A stretch of 64,000 nt of DNA from Paracoccus acridae (GCF_014642735.1 NZ_BMIV01000007.1:1-64000), one strand, 5' to 3'; shown: positions 36,631 through 47,098, counted from the stretch's first letter. The notes: generated by a model not told the origin, from the letters alone. Translations and numbers: made by a program.

Positions 36631-38050
36631 TGCGGCGGTGGTCCTGTCCGCCGATGGCCCGCATGGCCCTGTCGTCCATGACCTGAACGACGCGGCACGA
36701 TCGGCGGGCGTGCGTCGTGGCGCGCGGGTGGTGGACATGCGCGCGCTGTGCCCGGCCCTTCAGGTGGTTCCGGCCAATCCGGCAGAGGATGCGACTGCAC
36801 TGGCGCGGCTGATGTTCTGGGCGCGGCGCTGGGGACCGTTCTCGGCGACCGATGGCGATGACGGGCTGGTCATTGACACCACGGGCGTCGCGCATCTGTT
36901 CGGCGGCGAGGAGGCACTGCTGACCGACATGCAGACGCGCCTTGCCCGCGCAGGGCTGACCGCGCGGGTGGCGCTGGCGCCGACCTGGGGGGCGGCCTGG
37001 GGACTGGCGCGATACGGGGCCGACCGCCCCGTGTGCCGCGACCTGACCGATCTGCATCCGCTGCCCGTTGCCGCGCTGCGGTTGTCGGGGGACACGCTGC
37101 TGCTGTTGCGCAGGCTGGGGCTGCGCCGGATCGGCGATCTGGCGAACATCCCGCGCCTGTTCCTGATGCGTCGCTTTGCCCGGGCACCGGCCTGGGACAA
37201 TCCGCTGACCCGGCTGGATCAGGCGATGGGGCACCTGGCCGAACCCCTTGCCGCGCCCGATCCGCCGCCGGATTTCGTGGCCGAGGCGCGGCTGGCCGAA
37301 CCGGTGTTCGATCCGGCCGACTGGCTGCCCGGTCTGGTCGCGGAACTGGCCGCCAAGATGGCCCGGCAGGATCGCGGCTGCCGGCGGCTGTGCCTGTCGG
37401 TGTTCCGCGTCAATGGCCACAGGGGTGACATCCGCGTGGCGACCGCTGCCCCTACGCGCGAGGCCAGGCATCTTCTGCGGCTCTTCGACGGGCGGCTTGA
37501 AGGATTGGACCCCGGCTTTGGCTTCGACCTGATCCGGCTTGCGGCCGAGGCGACCGAACCCCTGGCCACCACGCAGGTCGGGCTGGACGGCAAGGCTGAC
37601 GCCGCGCTGCATCTGTCGCGCCTGGTCGATCGGCTGGTGGCGCGGTTCGGGGCCGATGCCATTGTGCGTCCGGTGCCGGTGGAAAGCCACCTTCCCGAAC
37701 GATCCGAAGGGCGCGCCGAACCCATGCTGGCCGATCCGCCGCCCGCGCCGCGTCCCGACCGCCCTCTCCGCATCTTCGCCCCCCCCGAGGAGGTGCGCGT
37801 CCTTTACGCCGTTCCGGAAGGTCCGCCCGCGTTGTTCGTTTGGCGGCGCCAGCGGATCGCGGTGACCCGCCATGCCGGTCCCGAGCGTATTGCCCCCGAA
37901 TGGTGGCGGGACAGTCCCGGCACACGGCTGCGCGACTATTTCCGGATCGAGGACGCCAGCGGCCGCCGCCTGTGGCTGTATCGCGAAGGCCTGCCGGGCG
38001 ACGGGCGGGGCGGGATGCCCCGCTGGTTCGTACACGGGGTCTTTGCCTGA
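36521..38050 (+). CDS. imuB: Mutasome adaptor ImuB (inactive Y-family polymerase)
   Basis: 509 residues. The N-terminus RRIASVFLPSLPVERWW replaces the catalytic acidic motif of active Y-family enzymes; VIDTTGVAHLFGGEEALL and AAWGLARYG follow. The C-terminal third carries the FRIEDASGRRLWLYREG segment. ImuB links DnaE2 to the beta clamp. Its start lies inside imuA and its stop overlaps the dnaE2 start by one base. Confidence 0.9.
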   Translation: MNEKGTERRIASVFLPSLPVERWWNLQRRTGRAVPDDAAVVLSADGPHGPVVHDLNDAARSAGVRRGARVVDMRALCPALQVVPANPAEDATALARLMFWARRWGPFSATDGDDGLVIDTTGVAHLFGGEEALLTDMQTRLARAGLTARVALAPTWGAAWGLARYGADRPVCRDLTDLHPLPVAALRLSGDTLLLLRRLGLRRIGDLANIPRLFLMRRFARAPAWDNPLTRLDQAMGHLAEPLAAPDPPPDFVAEARLAEPVFDPADWLPGLVAELAAKMARQDRGCRRLCLSVFRVNGHRGDIRVATAAPTREARHLLRLFDGRLEGLDPGFGFDLIRLAAEATEPLATTQVGLDGKADAALHLSRLVDRLVARFGADAIVRPVPVESHLPERSEGRAEPMLADPPPAPRPDRPLRIFAPPEEVRVLYAVPEGPPALFVWRRQRIAVTRHAGPERIAPEWWRDSPGTRLRDYFRIEDASGRRLWLYREGLPGDGRGGMPRWFVHGVFA

Positions 38051-41000
38051 TGCCCCAGAACGACCACCAGGCGCCCCGCCGCAGGCTGAAGGGCGACTTT
38101 TCCCCGAACCCGCGCGCGCCTTTCGTGGAACTGGGCGTGACCTCGGCCTTTTCCTTCCTGCGGGGCGCGTCGGACGCGACCGAACTTGTGCAGACGGCGC
38201 ATGGTCTGGGTTATGACGCCATCGGCATCGCAGACCTGAACAGCCTGGCCGGCGTCGTGCGCCTTCATGCCGAGGCGCGGCGCGCGGCCCTGCGCCCGAT
38301 CATCGGCGCCCGGATCGTGCTGACCTGCGGCACGGGCTTTCTGGCCTATCCCCGCGACCGCGCGGCCTATGGGCGGTTGTCCACGCTGATCTCCAAGGGC
38401 AGGATGCGCGATCCCGAAGGGCGGTGGCAGAAAAAAGGCGTCTGCGACCTGACGCTGGACGATCTGGCCGATCATGCCGAGGGATTGGCCCTGATCTGGC
38501 TGCCCGGCAGGGATCTGTCGGTGCTGCCCGGTCTGGCCGCGCGCCTGCCGGGGTTGGGCCATGTCGCGGCGGCATATCTTTATCGCGGCGACGACGTGGC
38601 GCGGATCAACCGGCTGGACCGGGCGGCGAAGGATTGCGGGCTGTCGATCCTGGCCACGAACGACGTGCATTACCACGCCCCCGACCGCCGCCCGTTGCAG
38701 GACGTGATGACCTGCATCCGCCACGGCACCACCATCGACCGGGCCGGCTTCCTGCTGCACGCCAATGCCGAGCGTCACCTGAAATCCCCGGCCGAGATGG
38801 TTCGCCTGTTCGCCCGCTGGCCCCATGCCATCCGCGCCGCGCGCGACCTGGCGGACCGGCTGACCTTTTCCCTACGCGAACTGGCCTATGAATATCCGCG
38901 GGAAACCGCGCCCGCCGGGCGCGATCCGCAGGATCATCTCGCGGAACTGACCTGGGCGGGGGCCGCCGCGCGCTATCCCGATGGCGTGCCGGACAAGGTC
39001 CGGGCGGCGCTGCGACGCGAACTGGCGCTGATCGCCAGGAAGAACATCGCCCCCTATTTCCTGACCATCCACGAGGTCGTCGATTTCGCCAGGTCGCAAG
39101 GCATCCTCTGGCAGGGGCGGGGGTCTGCCGCCAATTCGGCGGTCTGCTTCGTCCTGGGGATCACCCCCGTCGATCCTGTCCATTTCGACCTGCTGTTCGA
39201 ACGCTTCATCAGCGAGGACCGCGAGGAGCCCCCCGACATCGACGTCGATTTCGAACATGAACGCCGCGAGGAGGTGATCCAGCACATCTACCGCAAATAC
39301 GGCCGCGACCGCGCCGCGCTGTGCGCCACCGTGATCCATTACCGCCCGCGTTCCGCCATCCGGGAAGTCGGCCGCGCCATGGGCCTGTCCGAGGACATCA
39401 CCGGCGCGCTTGCCCGGACCGTCTGGGGCGCCTGGGGCACCAGCATGGGCGAGGTCGAGGCGGGCGAAGCGGGCGTCGATCTGTCCGACCTGCGCCTGCG
39501 CCGCACCCTGAAGCTGGCCCAGCAGATGATCGGAATGCCCCGCCACCTGTCCCAGCATGTCGGCGGCTTCATCCTGACCGAAGGAAAGCTGACCGAGACC
39601 GTGCCCATCGGCAACGGCGCCATGCCGGACCGCAGCTTCATCGAATGGGACAAGGACGACATCGACGAGTTGCGCATCCTCAAGATGGATGTGCTGGCGC
39701 TGGGGATGCTGACCTGCATCCGCAAGTGCTTCGACCTGGTCGCCGTCCATCACGGGCGGCGGCTGACCCTGGCGGACCTGAACCCCGACGTCCCGGATGC
39801 CGCGCCCGTCTTCGACATGCTGTGCCGGGGCGACAGCATCGGCGTCTTCCAGGTCGAAAGCCGCGCGCAGATGAACATGCTGCCGCGCCTCAAGCCGCGC
39901 TGCTTCTATGACCTGGTGATCGAGGTCGCGATCGTCCGCCCCGGTCCCATCCAGGGCGACATGGTCCACCCCTATCTGCGCCGCCGCAACGAGGAGGAGC
40001 CGACCGAATACCCGCGCCCCGGCCCTGCCCATCCGCAATCTGAATTGGAGGAAATCCTGGGCCGCACCCTGGGCGTGCCGATCTTCCAGGAACAGGCCAT
40101 GAAGATCGCCATGGTCGCGGCCGAGTTCGATTCGAAGAAGGCTAACGAATTGCGCAAGGCGATGGCCACCTTCCGGTCGCGCGGCACCATCGAGGCGCTT
40201 CAGTCCGACATGGTCGAGGGCATGACCCGGCGCGGCTATGATCCCGACTTCGCGCGCCGCTGCTTCGACCAGATCAAGGGCTTCGGCGAATACGGCTTTC
40301 CCGAAAGTCACGCGGCGGCCTTTGCGCATCTGGTCTATGTCTCGGCCTGGCTGAAGCACTATTACCCGGCGGCCTTTGCGGCGGCGCTGCTGAACAGCCA
40401 GCCGATGGGCTTCTATGCCCCTGCCCAGATCGTCCGCGATGCCCGCGAACACGGGGTTCAGGTGCGGGGGGTGGACGTGAACTTCTCGGATTGGGACAAC
40501 ACCCTGGAACCGGGGGATGGCGGTCCGGCCCTGCGGCTGGGCTTGCGCCAGATCGAGGGGATGGGACAGGCCATGGCCGGTCGGCTGATTGCGGCGCGGG
40601 ACATGCCGTTTTCCGGGCTGGCCGACCTGCAGGATCGGGCAAGGCTGGACACGGGTTCGATCCGGCGGTTGGCGGCGGCGGATGCGTTCCGGTCCGCCGG
40701 CCTGGACCGGCGCGCGGCGCTTTGGGATGCCAGGGCGTTGCGCGATGCGCCCGACCTGCCGTTGTTTGCGGGACACGAGGACGAAGGTCGGGAAGCCGCC
40801 GTCACCCTGCCCGCGATGCCCGTCTGCGAACAGGTCGTCGCGGATTACCAGACGCTGCGGCTGTCCCTGAAGGCCCATCCCATGCAGTTTCTTCGGCGAT
40901 CCATGGCGGCGCAGGGCTATTCCCCTGCCTGCGATCTGCCTTCGATTCGCCAGGGTGGCCCCGTGCGATTGGCGGGGCTGGTCCTGATCCGCCAGCGGCC

Positions 41001-41335
41001 GGGCAGCGCCAAAGGGGGTCTGCTTCATCACCGTGGAGGATGAAACCGGCACCGCGAACCTTGTGATCTGGCCCAAGACCTTTGCGGCGTTTCGGAAGGT
41101 CGTCATGACCGCGCGGCTGATCGACGTGAAGGGCCGGGTGCAGCGTGGCGACGGGGTGATCCACGTCGTCGCCGCCAGCCTGACCGACCGCAGCGACGTG
41201 CTGTCGCGCCTGTCGAACGAACGGCTGGCCCTGCCCATGTCCCACGCCGACGAGGTGAACCGCCCCATCCCCGCCAGCCGCCAGACCCATCCGCGCGATG
41301 TCCAGGTGATCCCGAAGTCGCGGGATTTCCACTAG
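38050..41335 (+). pseudogene. dnaE2: Error-prone DNA polymerase DnaE2, frameshifted
   Basis: The reading frame from ATG 38050 gives 997 codons: PHP domain at the N-terminus (FVELGVTSAFSFLRGASDATELV), the polymerase core with PDIDVDFEHERREEV near residue 396, and the helix-hairpin-helix region. It stops at 41043 just after GSAKGG. The C-terminal OB domain (CFITVEDETGTANLVIWPKT to RDVQVIPKSRDFH) lies in the next frame, 41019-41335. Removing one G from GGGGG at 41014-41018 restores one protein of about 1094 residues, the usual DnaE2 size. Real mutation or base-call error cannot be told apart here. Confidence 0.88.
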
Positions 41336-41456
41336 GCCGTGCTGACACGCCCACCCGGCGGACGGGTGATGGCAAGATGGCGAACCCGACGACAAGCCGT
41401 CCCAGGTCATCCGGGGATCAATCGTTCGCTAAGGGTCCGCCATTTGCGCCGTATTC

Positions 41457-41534
41457 TCAGAAAATCCCGAAAACATACAGGATGATGATGACGATGACCG
41501 GCACGCCCAGCCACCAGGCAACAAGTCCTTTCAT
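41457..41534 (-). CDS. 25-residue single-pass membrane peptide
   Basis: MKGLVAWWLGVPVIVIIILY followed by VFGIF, then TGA. AGGAGG sits 5 nt before the ATG, a perfect ribosome-binding site. Nearly the whole peptide is a hydrophobic helix with one Lys at the start. It is alone in the 316-nt gap between dnaE2 and the Kdo transferase gene; nothing else was seen there apart from a weak promoter. Function unknown. Confidence 0.75.
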   Translation of the reverse strand: MKGLVAWWLGVPVIVIIILYVFGIF

Positions 41535-41607
41535 GGAAACCTCCTGACCATATGTAGTTGCAAGGCCAACGTCACGCCGGGGGCCGGGTTCCGCAGCACC
41601 AGGCGGT

Positions 41608-41636
41608 CTTCAGAACCTGTGGCCGATCCGCTATAG
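41608..41636 (+). promoter_or_regulatory. Possible promoter for waaA
   Basis: CTTCAG (41608-41613) and CTATAG (41631-41636) are 17 bp apart. Good -10, poor -35. Confidence 0.3.
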
Positions 41637-41663
41637 CCGCCCAAAGGTCGCTTGCGGATTTTC

Positions 41664-42854
41664 ATGATCTATCGTGCCACTGCCCATATGCTTGAAGCGG
41701 CGCTTCGCCTGCGGGCCAAGGCCGGCGGGTCGGATGCGCTGCGGCAGCGGCTGGCGCTGGACGCGCCGGGGCCTGCGGATATCTGGTTTCACGGGGCTTC
41801 GGTCGGCGAACTGACCTCGGCCCGGCCAATCATCGAGACCTTGGCGCGGACGCATCGGGTTCTGGTGACGGCGAACAGCCTCACCGGCCGGGACATGGCG
41901 GCGGGCTGGGGGATGGAGGCGCGGCTGGCGCCGTTGGACCTGCCCGGGGCCTTGGCGCGGTTCCTGGCACAGGTCGCGCCGCGATTGCAGGTCACGGTCG
42001 AATCCGAATTCTGGCCCTTGCGGTCGCAGGCGCTGGCCGATCGGGGGATTGCCCAGGCGGTGATCGGCGCCCGCCTGTCGCAGCGGTCCGCATCCCGCTG
42101 GGCGCGTCTGCCCGCACTGATCGGACAGGTCCTGGGACGGCTTGCGGCGCTGTCCGCCCAGGACCCGGACAGCGAGGCTCGGCTGCGTTCGCTGGGCCTG
42201 CCGGATGGGGCGGTCCTGCCGCCCCTGGACTTGAAGCTGCTGACGCCCGCCGGGATCCCCCCGTCCGAACCCTCGAAGGCGCGCGACCGGGTCCTGCTGG
42301 CCGCCTCGACCCATGAAGGAGAGGAGGCTCATGTCCTGGATGCCTGGCAGCAGGCGCGCCGTCACGTTCCCGATCTGCGGCTGATCCTGGCCATCCGCCA
42401 TCCGCAGCGCGGGGACGAGGTGGCCGGTTTGCTGCGGCACCGTCGCATCGCTTTCCAGCGTCGCTCGGAAGGCGGTGCGGGGGGCGATGTGCTGCTGGCC
42501 GATACCCTGGGGGAAATGGACCGCTGGTACAGGGCGGCGGGGCTGTGCTTCGTGGGCGGGTCGCTGACCGACCGGGGCGGCCATACCCCGTGGGAACCTG
42601 CGGCCCATGGCTGCGCGATCCTGCATGGTCCGCATGTCGGCAATTTCCGCGATGCCTATGCGGTCCTGGACCAGGCAGGCGGGGCAGCGGGGGTCGATGC
42701 TGCAAGCCTGCCCGACCATGTGATCCGTCTGGCGGGCGATCCGGCGCAGGCCCGGCGGATGGGGCGGGCGGCGCGGCAGGTGCTGGATGACCGCGCAGGC
42801 GATCCGGCCGCCCTGATCGCCCGTCTGCGGGAACTTGCAGGCACGCCCCGCTGA
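41664..42854 (+). CDS. waaA: 3-deoxy-D-manno-octulosonate (Kdo) transferase
   Basis: 396 residues from ATG 41664; a TTG at 41652 is in frame. GT30 family: WFHGASVGELTSARPIIETL holds the catalytic Glu, VESEFWPLR follows, and the C-terminal domain has HEGEEAHVLDAW and CFVGGSLTDRGGHTPWEPAAHG. It adds Kdo to lipid A precursor at the inner membrane. Slightly shorter than E. coli WaaA (425). Confidence 0.92.
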   Translation: MIYRATAHMLEAALRLRAKAGGSDALRQRLALDAPGPADIWFHGASVGELTSARPIIETLARTHRVLVTANSLTGRDMAAGWGMEARLAPLDLPGALARFLAQVAPRLQVTVESEFWPLRSQALADRGIAQAVIGARLSQRSASRWARLPALIGQVLGRLAALSAQDPDSEARLRSLGLPDGAVLPPLDLKLLTPAGIPPSEPSKARDRVLLAASTHEGEEAHVLDAWQQARRHVPDLRLILAIRHPQRGDEVAGLLRHRRIAFQRRSEGGAGGDVLLADTLGEMDRWYRAAGLCFVGGSLTDRGGHTPWEPAAHGCAILHGPHVGNFRDAYAVLDQAGGAAGVDAASLPDHVIRLAGDPAQARRMGRAARQVLDDRAGDPAALIARLRELAGTPR

Positions 42855-42890
42855 CCCGATATAGAGGGGGAAGGAAAGAAGGTTCGACCG

Positions 42891-43298
42891 ATGATCCGCT
42901 ATGCTTTGCGTTGTGACCAGGGCCATGATTTCGACGGCTGGTTCCGTTCGTCCGAGGCGTTCGAGACGACGCGTGCGGCCGGTCATGTGTCCTGCATGCA
43001 CTGCGGATCGGCCAAGGTCGAAAAGTCGCTGATGGCCCCTGCCGTGCCTGCCGCGAAAAAAGGGGACACCGCCATGACCCCGGCCGAGGCCGCGCTGCAC
43101 GCCCTGCGCCAGCAGGTCGAGGCGAACAGCGACTATGTCGGCCTGAAGTTCGTGGACGAGGCGCGCGCCATGCACGAAGGCCGCAGTCCCGCGCGCGCAA
43201 TCCACGGCGAGGCGAAGATCGAGGAAGCCCGCAAGCTGATCGAGGAAGGCGTGCCGGTCGCGCCCTTGCCGTTCATCCCGCGCCAGAAGACGAACTGA
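42891..43298 (+). CDS. DUF1178-family protein
   Basis: 135 residues. MIRYALRCDQGHDFDGWF and SCMHCGSAKVEKSLMAPAV are family hallmarks. Cys8, His12, Cys35 and Cys38 look like a zinc-ribbon ligand set. Central Ala-rich linker, C-terminal helices with EEARKLIEEGVPVAPLPF. Function unknown. Confidence 0.88.
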   Translation: MIRYALRCDQGHDFDGWFRSSEAFETTRAAGHVSCMHCGSAKVEKSLMAPAVPAAKKGDTAMTPAEAALHALRQQVEANSDYVGLKFVDEARAMHEGRSPARAIHGEAKIEEARKLIEEGVPVAPLPFIPRQKTN

Positions 43299-43333
43299 TC
43301 GTGGGGCAGGCGCGTCGGCCCTTCTTTCCGCCC

Positions 43334-43362
43334 TTGCCCTTTCGTCACCCCGCCCCTAAACA
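43334..43362 (+). promoter_or_regulatory. Possible promoter of lysC
   Basis: TTGCCC (43334-43339) and TAAACA (43357-43362) are 17 bp apart; leader about 30 nt. Confidence 0.35.
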
Positions 43363-43397
43363 CCGCGCCGACAGAAACCCTTGGCTGGAGGCCCGCG

Positions 43398-44654
43398 ATG
43401 CCGCTTCTGGTGATGAAATTCGGCGGCACCTCGGTCGCGGACCTTGACCGCATCAAGAACGCCGCTCAGAAGGTGCAGCGAGAGGTCGAGCGCGGCTATG
43501 ACGTGATCGTCATCGTCAGCGCCATGTCCGGCAAGACCAACGAACTGGTCGGCTGGGTCGAACAGACCTCGCCCCTGTTCGACGCGCGCGAATACGACGC
43601 GGTGGTCAGCTCGGGCGAGAATGTGACGGCCGGCCTGATGGCCCTGACGCTGCAGGAAATGGGCGTGCCCGCGCGGTCCTGGCAGGGCTGGCAGGTGCCG
43701 ATCAACACCACCGCGCAGCATTCGGCGGCGCGTTTCGTCGAAATCCCGCGCGCCAATATCGACCAGAAATTCGCCGAAGGCTTCAAGGTCGCGGTTGTCG
43801 CGGGCTTCCAGGGCATCGGCCCCGACGGGCGCATCACCACGCTGGGCCGGGGCGGGTCGGACACGACCGCCGTGGCCTTTGCCGCGGCCTTCGGCGCCGA
43901 ACGCTGCGACATCTATACCGATGTGGACGGTGTCTATACGACCGACCCGCGCATCACCACCAAGGCCCGCAAGCTGGACAGGATCGCCTTCGAGGAGATG
44001 CTGGAACTGGCCTCCCTGGGCGCCAAGGTCTTGCAAACCCGGTCGGTGGAACTGGCCATGCGTTACAAGGTGCGTCTGCGCGTGCTGTCCTCGTTCGAGG
44101 ATACGGACGAGAATTCGGGCACCCTCATCTGTGCCGAGGAGGAAATCATGGAATCGAAAGTCGTCAACGGCGTCGCCTCGTCGCGCGATGAAGCCAAGAT
44201 CACCCTGGTCACGGTCGAGGACCGGCCCGGCATTTCCGCCGCCATCTTCGCGCCCCTGGCGGATGCGGGCGTGAACGTGGACATGATCGTCCAGAACATT
44301 TCCGAGAAGGACTATGAGGATCATCCCGGCTCGGTAACGGACATGACCTTCTCGGTGCCGATCAACCAGGTCGATCGCGCCAAGCGGGCGATGGAGGAAG
44401 CCAAGGCCGCCGGCCAGATCGCCTATGACGAACTGGTCGTGGACACCGAGGTCGCCAAGGTGTCGGTCGTGGGCATCGGGATGCGCAGCCATACGGGCGT
44501 CGCGGCCCGGATGTTCAAGGCGCTTGCCGATGAAAACGTCAACATCAAGGTCATCTCCACCAGCGAGATCAAGATTTCGGTGCTGATCGACCGCAAATAT
44601 ATGGAACTGGCCGTGCAGGCGCTGCATGATGCCTTTGGCCTGGAAGCGGCCTGA
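43398..44654 (+). CDS. lysC: Aspartate kinase
   Basis: 418 residues, first step of Lys/Thr/Met synthesis. KFGGTSVADLDRIKNAA at residues 6-22, LGRGGSDTTAVA and YTDVDGVYTTDPR form the kinase. Two C-terminal ACT domains (from about 265) are the feedback site. TGGAGG precedes the start by 6-12 nt. Near ptsP as in many alphaproteobacteria. Confidence 0.95.
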   Translation: MPLLVMKFGGTSVADLDRIKNAAQKVQREVERGYDVIVIVSAMSGKTNELVGWVEQTSPLFDAREYDAVVSSGENVTAGLMALTLQEMGVPARSWQGWQVPINTTAQHSAARFVEIPRANIDQKFAEGFKVAVVAGFQGIGPDGRITTLGRGGSDTTAVAFAAAFGAERCDIYTDVDGVYTTDPRITTKARKLDRIAFEEMLELASLGAKVLQTRSVELAMRYKVRLRVLSSFEDTDENSGTLICAEEEIMESKVVNGVASSRDEAKITLVTVEDRPGISAAIFAPLADAGVNVDMIVQNISEKDYEDHPGSVTDMTFSVPINQVDRAKRAMEEAKAAGQIAYDELVVDTEVAKVSVVGIGMRSHTGVAARMFKALADENVNIKVISTSEIKISVLIDRKYMELAVQALHDAFGLEAA

Positions 44655-44717
44655 CATCCCAAGGGCAGCGTGCCGGACGGCATCTGCTGGGCAATCGCAA
44701 AGCAGGGCAGGCAGGCG

Positions 44718-46964
44718 ATGCAAGACCGCAAGGACAGCGACTCGCGCAAGCTGTTGCAACGGTTGAAGGAAATCCTGGCTGCCCCCGGCGGCGGCCAGGA
44801 CCGTCTGGACCAGATCACCCATCACATCGCCGATTCGATGGGCACGCAGGTCTGCTCGATCTATCTGTTCCGCGATGCCGACACCCTGGAGCTGTGCGCC
44901 ACCGAAGGGCTGCGCCCCGAATCCGTGCACCGCACCCGCCTGCGCCTGGGCGAGGGGCTGGTGGGCCGCGTCGCCCGCACGGGGCGCAACGTCAACACCG
45001 CCGACGCGCCGTCCGAACCGGGCTTCCGCTTCATGCCCGAAACCGGCGAGGAGGTGTTTCCAAGCTTCCTGGGCGTGCCGATCCAGCGGGTCGGCGAGAG
45101 GCTGGGCGTGCTGGTCGTGCAGTGCCGCGAGGCGCGGCTGTTTTCCGAAGACGAGATCTATGGCCTGGAAGTCGTGGCCATGGTCCTGGCCGAGATGACC
45201 GAACTGGGCGCCTTCCAGGGCAGCCAGTCCGACAGCCTGCCCCCCAAACACCGCTTTCCGCTGATGATCCGGGGCGGGACCGGCCAGGAAGGCGCGGCCG
45301 AGGGCCGGGTCTGGCTGCACGAGGCGCGCGTGGTCGTCACCAACCCGGTGGGCGACGATCCCGACCGGGAACTCGTGCGGCTGCATGAAGGCGTGGACAT
45401 GCTGCGCAGCACCGTGGACAGGATGGTCGCCGCCGCCGACATGGGCGGCGAGGGCGAACACCAGGCCGTGCTGGAAACCTATCGGATGTTCGCCCATTCG
45501 CGCAGCTGGTTGCGGCGGATGGAGGAAGACATCCTTCTGGGCCTGTCGGCCGAGGCCGCGGTGGAAAAGGAACAATCCGCCGCCCGCGCCCGGCTGGAAA
45601 TGGCCGCCGATCCCTATCTGCGCGAACGGCTGCACGATCTGGACGACCTGTCGAACCGGCTTTTGCGCATCCTGACCGGGCAGGGGGCTGATACCGGGGC
45701 CGAGATGCCCGACAACCCGATCCTGGTCGCCCGCAACATCGGCCCGGCCGAACTGCTGGAATACGGCCGCCGCCTGAAGGGTGTCGTGCTGGAGGACGGG
45801 TCCGTGGGCAGCCACGCCGCCATCGTGGCCCGCGCCTTGGCGATCCCGCTGGTCATCCACGCGCCCCGCATCACGACCGAGGCGCTGAACGGCGACACGA
45901 TCCTGGTCGATGGCGACCAGGGCATCGTCCACCTGCGCCCCGAGGAGTCGGTCCACAAGGCCTTCCTGGACAAGATCGCCATGCAGGCCGAGGCGCAGAA
46001 CCGTTATGCCAGCCTGCGCGGCCTGCCCGCGATCGGCACCTGCGGCACGACGATCCAGCTTTACATGAATGCGGGGCTGATGGCCGACCTGCCGTCGCTG
46101 GCAGGATCGGGGGCCGAGGGCGTGGGCCTGTTCCGCACCGAGTTGCAGTTCCTGATCCGCAACCACGTCCCCCGCAGGGGCGAGCTGGCCGAGCTTTACC
46201 GCCGCGTGATGGACAACGCCCAGGGCAAGCCGGTGATGTTCCGCACCCTGGATATCGGGTCCGACAAGGTCCTGCCCTATATGAAGCCGCAGGACGAACC
46301 GAACCCGGCGATGGGCTGGCGCGCGATCCGCGTGGGCCTGGACAAGCGCGGCGTGCTGCGGATGCAGTTGCAGGCGCTGATCCGCGCATCCGTGGGGCGG
46401 CCGCTGCACGTCATGTTCCCCTTCATCGCCGACCTTGCCGAATACGAGGCCGCCTACAAGATCCTGATGCAGGAACTGTCGCGCGAACAGCGGCTGGGCC
46501 ATCCGATGCCCACCGACATCCGCGTGGGCGCGATGCTGGAAACGCCGTCGCTGGCCTTCGCGCCCCGGAAGTTCTTCGAGATGTGCGACTTCATCTCGAT
46601 CGGGGGCAACGACCTCAAGCAGTTCTTCTTTGCCGCCGACCGGGAAAACGAGCGGGTGCGGCGGCGCTATGACACGCTGAACTCGTCCTTCCTGCTGATG
46701 CTGCGCCAGATCATCGCGCGCTGCGAGGAGGCGCGGGTGCCCCTGTCCTTCTGCGGCGAGGATGCGGGCCGCCCGGTCGAGGCGCTGACCTTTGCCGCCC
46801 TGGGGATCCGGCGGCTGTCGATGCGCCCGGCCTCGATCGGCCCGGTCAAGCACCTGATCCGCCGCGTCTCGATCGCGGATCTGCGCCGCCTGATCGACGA
46901 GGGGCTGGATTCGGGGATGCCGAACCTGCGCCGCCCCATCACCGAATGGCTGGCGCATCAATAG
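44718..46964 (+). CDS. ptsP: Nitrogen-PTS enzyme I (EI-Ntr)
   Basis: 748 residues from ATG 44718. An N-terminal GAF domain (about 1-165) senses small molecules; the phospho-histidine domain has GSVGSHAAIVARALAIP with His366; the PEP-binding TIM barrel has GVGLFRTELQFL and PFIADLAEYEAAYKI and the active Cys region LSFCGEDAGRP. It takes phosphate from PEP and passes it to NPr, regulating nitrogen and potassium responses. Confidence 0.94.
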   Translation: MQDRKDSDSRKLLQRLKEILAAPGGGQDRLDQITHHIADSMGTQVCSIYLFRDADTLELCATEGLRPESVHRTRLRLGEGLVGRVARTGRNVNTADAPSEPGFRFMPETGEEVFPSFLGVPIQRVGERLGVLVVQCREARLFSEDEIYGLEVVAMVLAEMTELGAFQGSQSDSLPPKHRFPLMIRGGTGQEGAAEGRVWLHEARVVVTNPVGDDPDRELVRLHEGVDMLRSTVDRMVAAADMGGEGEHQAVLETYRMFAHSRSWLRRMEEDILLGLSAEAAVEKEQSAARARLEMAADPYLRERLHDLDDLSNRLLRILTGQGADTGAEMPDNPILVARNIGPAELLEYGRRLKGVVLEDGSVGSHAAIVARALAIPLVIHAPRITTEALNGDTILVDGDQGIVHLRPEESVHKAFLDKIAMQAEAQNRYASLRGLPAIGTCGTTIQLYMNAGLMADLPSLAGSGAEGVGLFRTELQFLIRNHVPRRGELAELYRRVMDNAQGKPVMFRTLDIGSDKVLPYMKPQDEPNPAMGWRAIRVGLDKRGVLRMQLQALIRASVGRPLHVMFPFIADLAEYEAAYKILMQELSREQRLGHPMPTDIRVGAMLETPSLAFAPRKFFEMCDFISIGGNDLKQFFFAADRENERVRRRYDTLNSSFLLMLRQIIARCEEARVPLSFCGEDAGRPVEALTFAALGIRRLSMRPASIGPVKHLIRRVSIADLRRLIDEGLDSGMPNLRRPITEWLAHQ

Positions 46965-47040
46965 GCGGAAAGCCGCGAAACCGGGCAGTGTCCCGGCCCC
47001 TGCAGCGGTCCGGCCGGTCCTGCCACCTTCGGCTTGCGCC

Positions 47041-47069
47041 TTGCTGCGGCAGCGCGGCATCCTTATAAT
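47041..47069 (+). promoter_or_regulatory. Near-consensus promoter of opgG
   Basis: TTGCTG (47041-47046) and a perfect TATAAT (47064-47069) are 17 bp apart. It is the best -10 match in the window. Start of transcription near 47076, 23 nt before opgG. Confidence 0.7.
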
Positions 47070-47098
47070 GAAACGGTTTTTGGCAACCATCACCCGAT

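Noticed and set aside
38872..41268. A 798-codon minus-strand open frame opposite dnaE2
   Set aside because: Antisense shadow in high-GC DNA; the plus strand encodes unmistakable DnaE2 motifs.
41033..41335. Separate small gene after dnaE2
   Set aside because: Its product is the OB domain of DnaE2 itself, so it is the displaced 3' end and not an independent gene.
43356..47093. A 1245-codon open frame on the minus strand opposite lysC and ptsP
   Set aside because: It lies antisense to two clearly conserved genes, is His/Gln/Asp-rich as expected from a reversed GC-rich frame, and has no recognisable domain.
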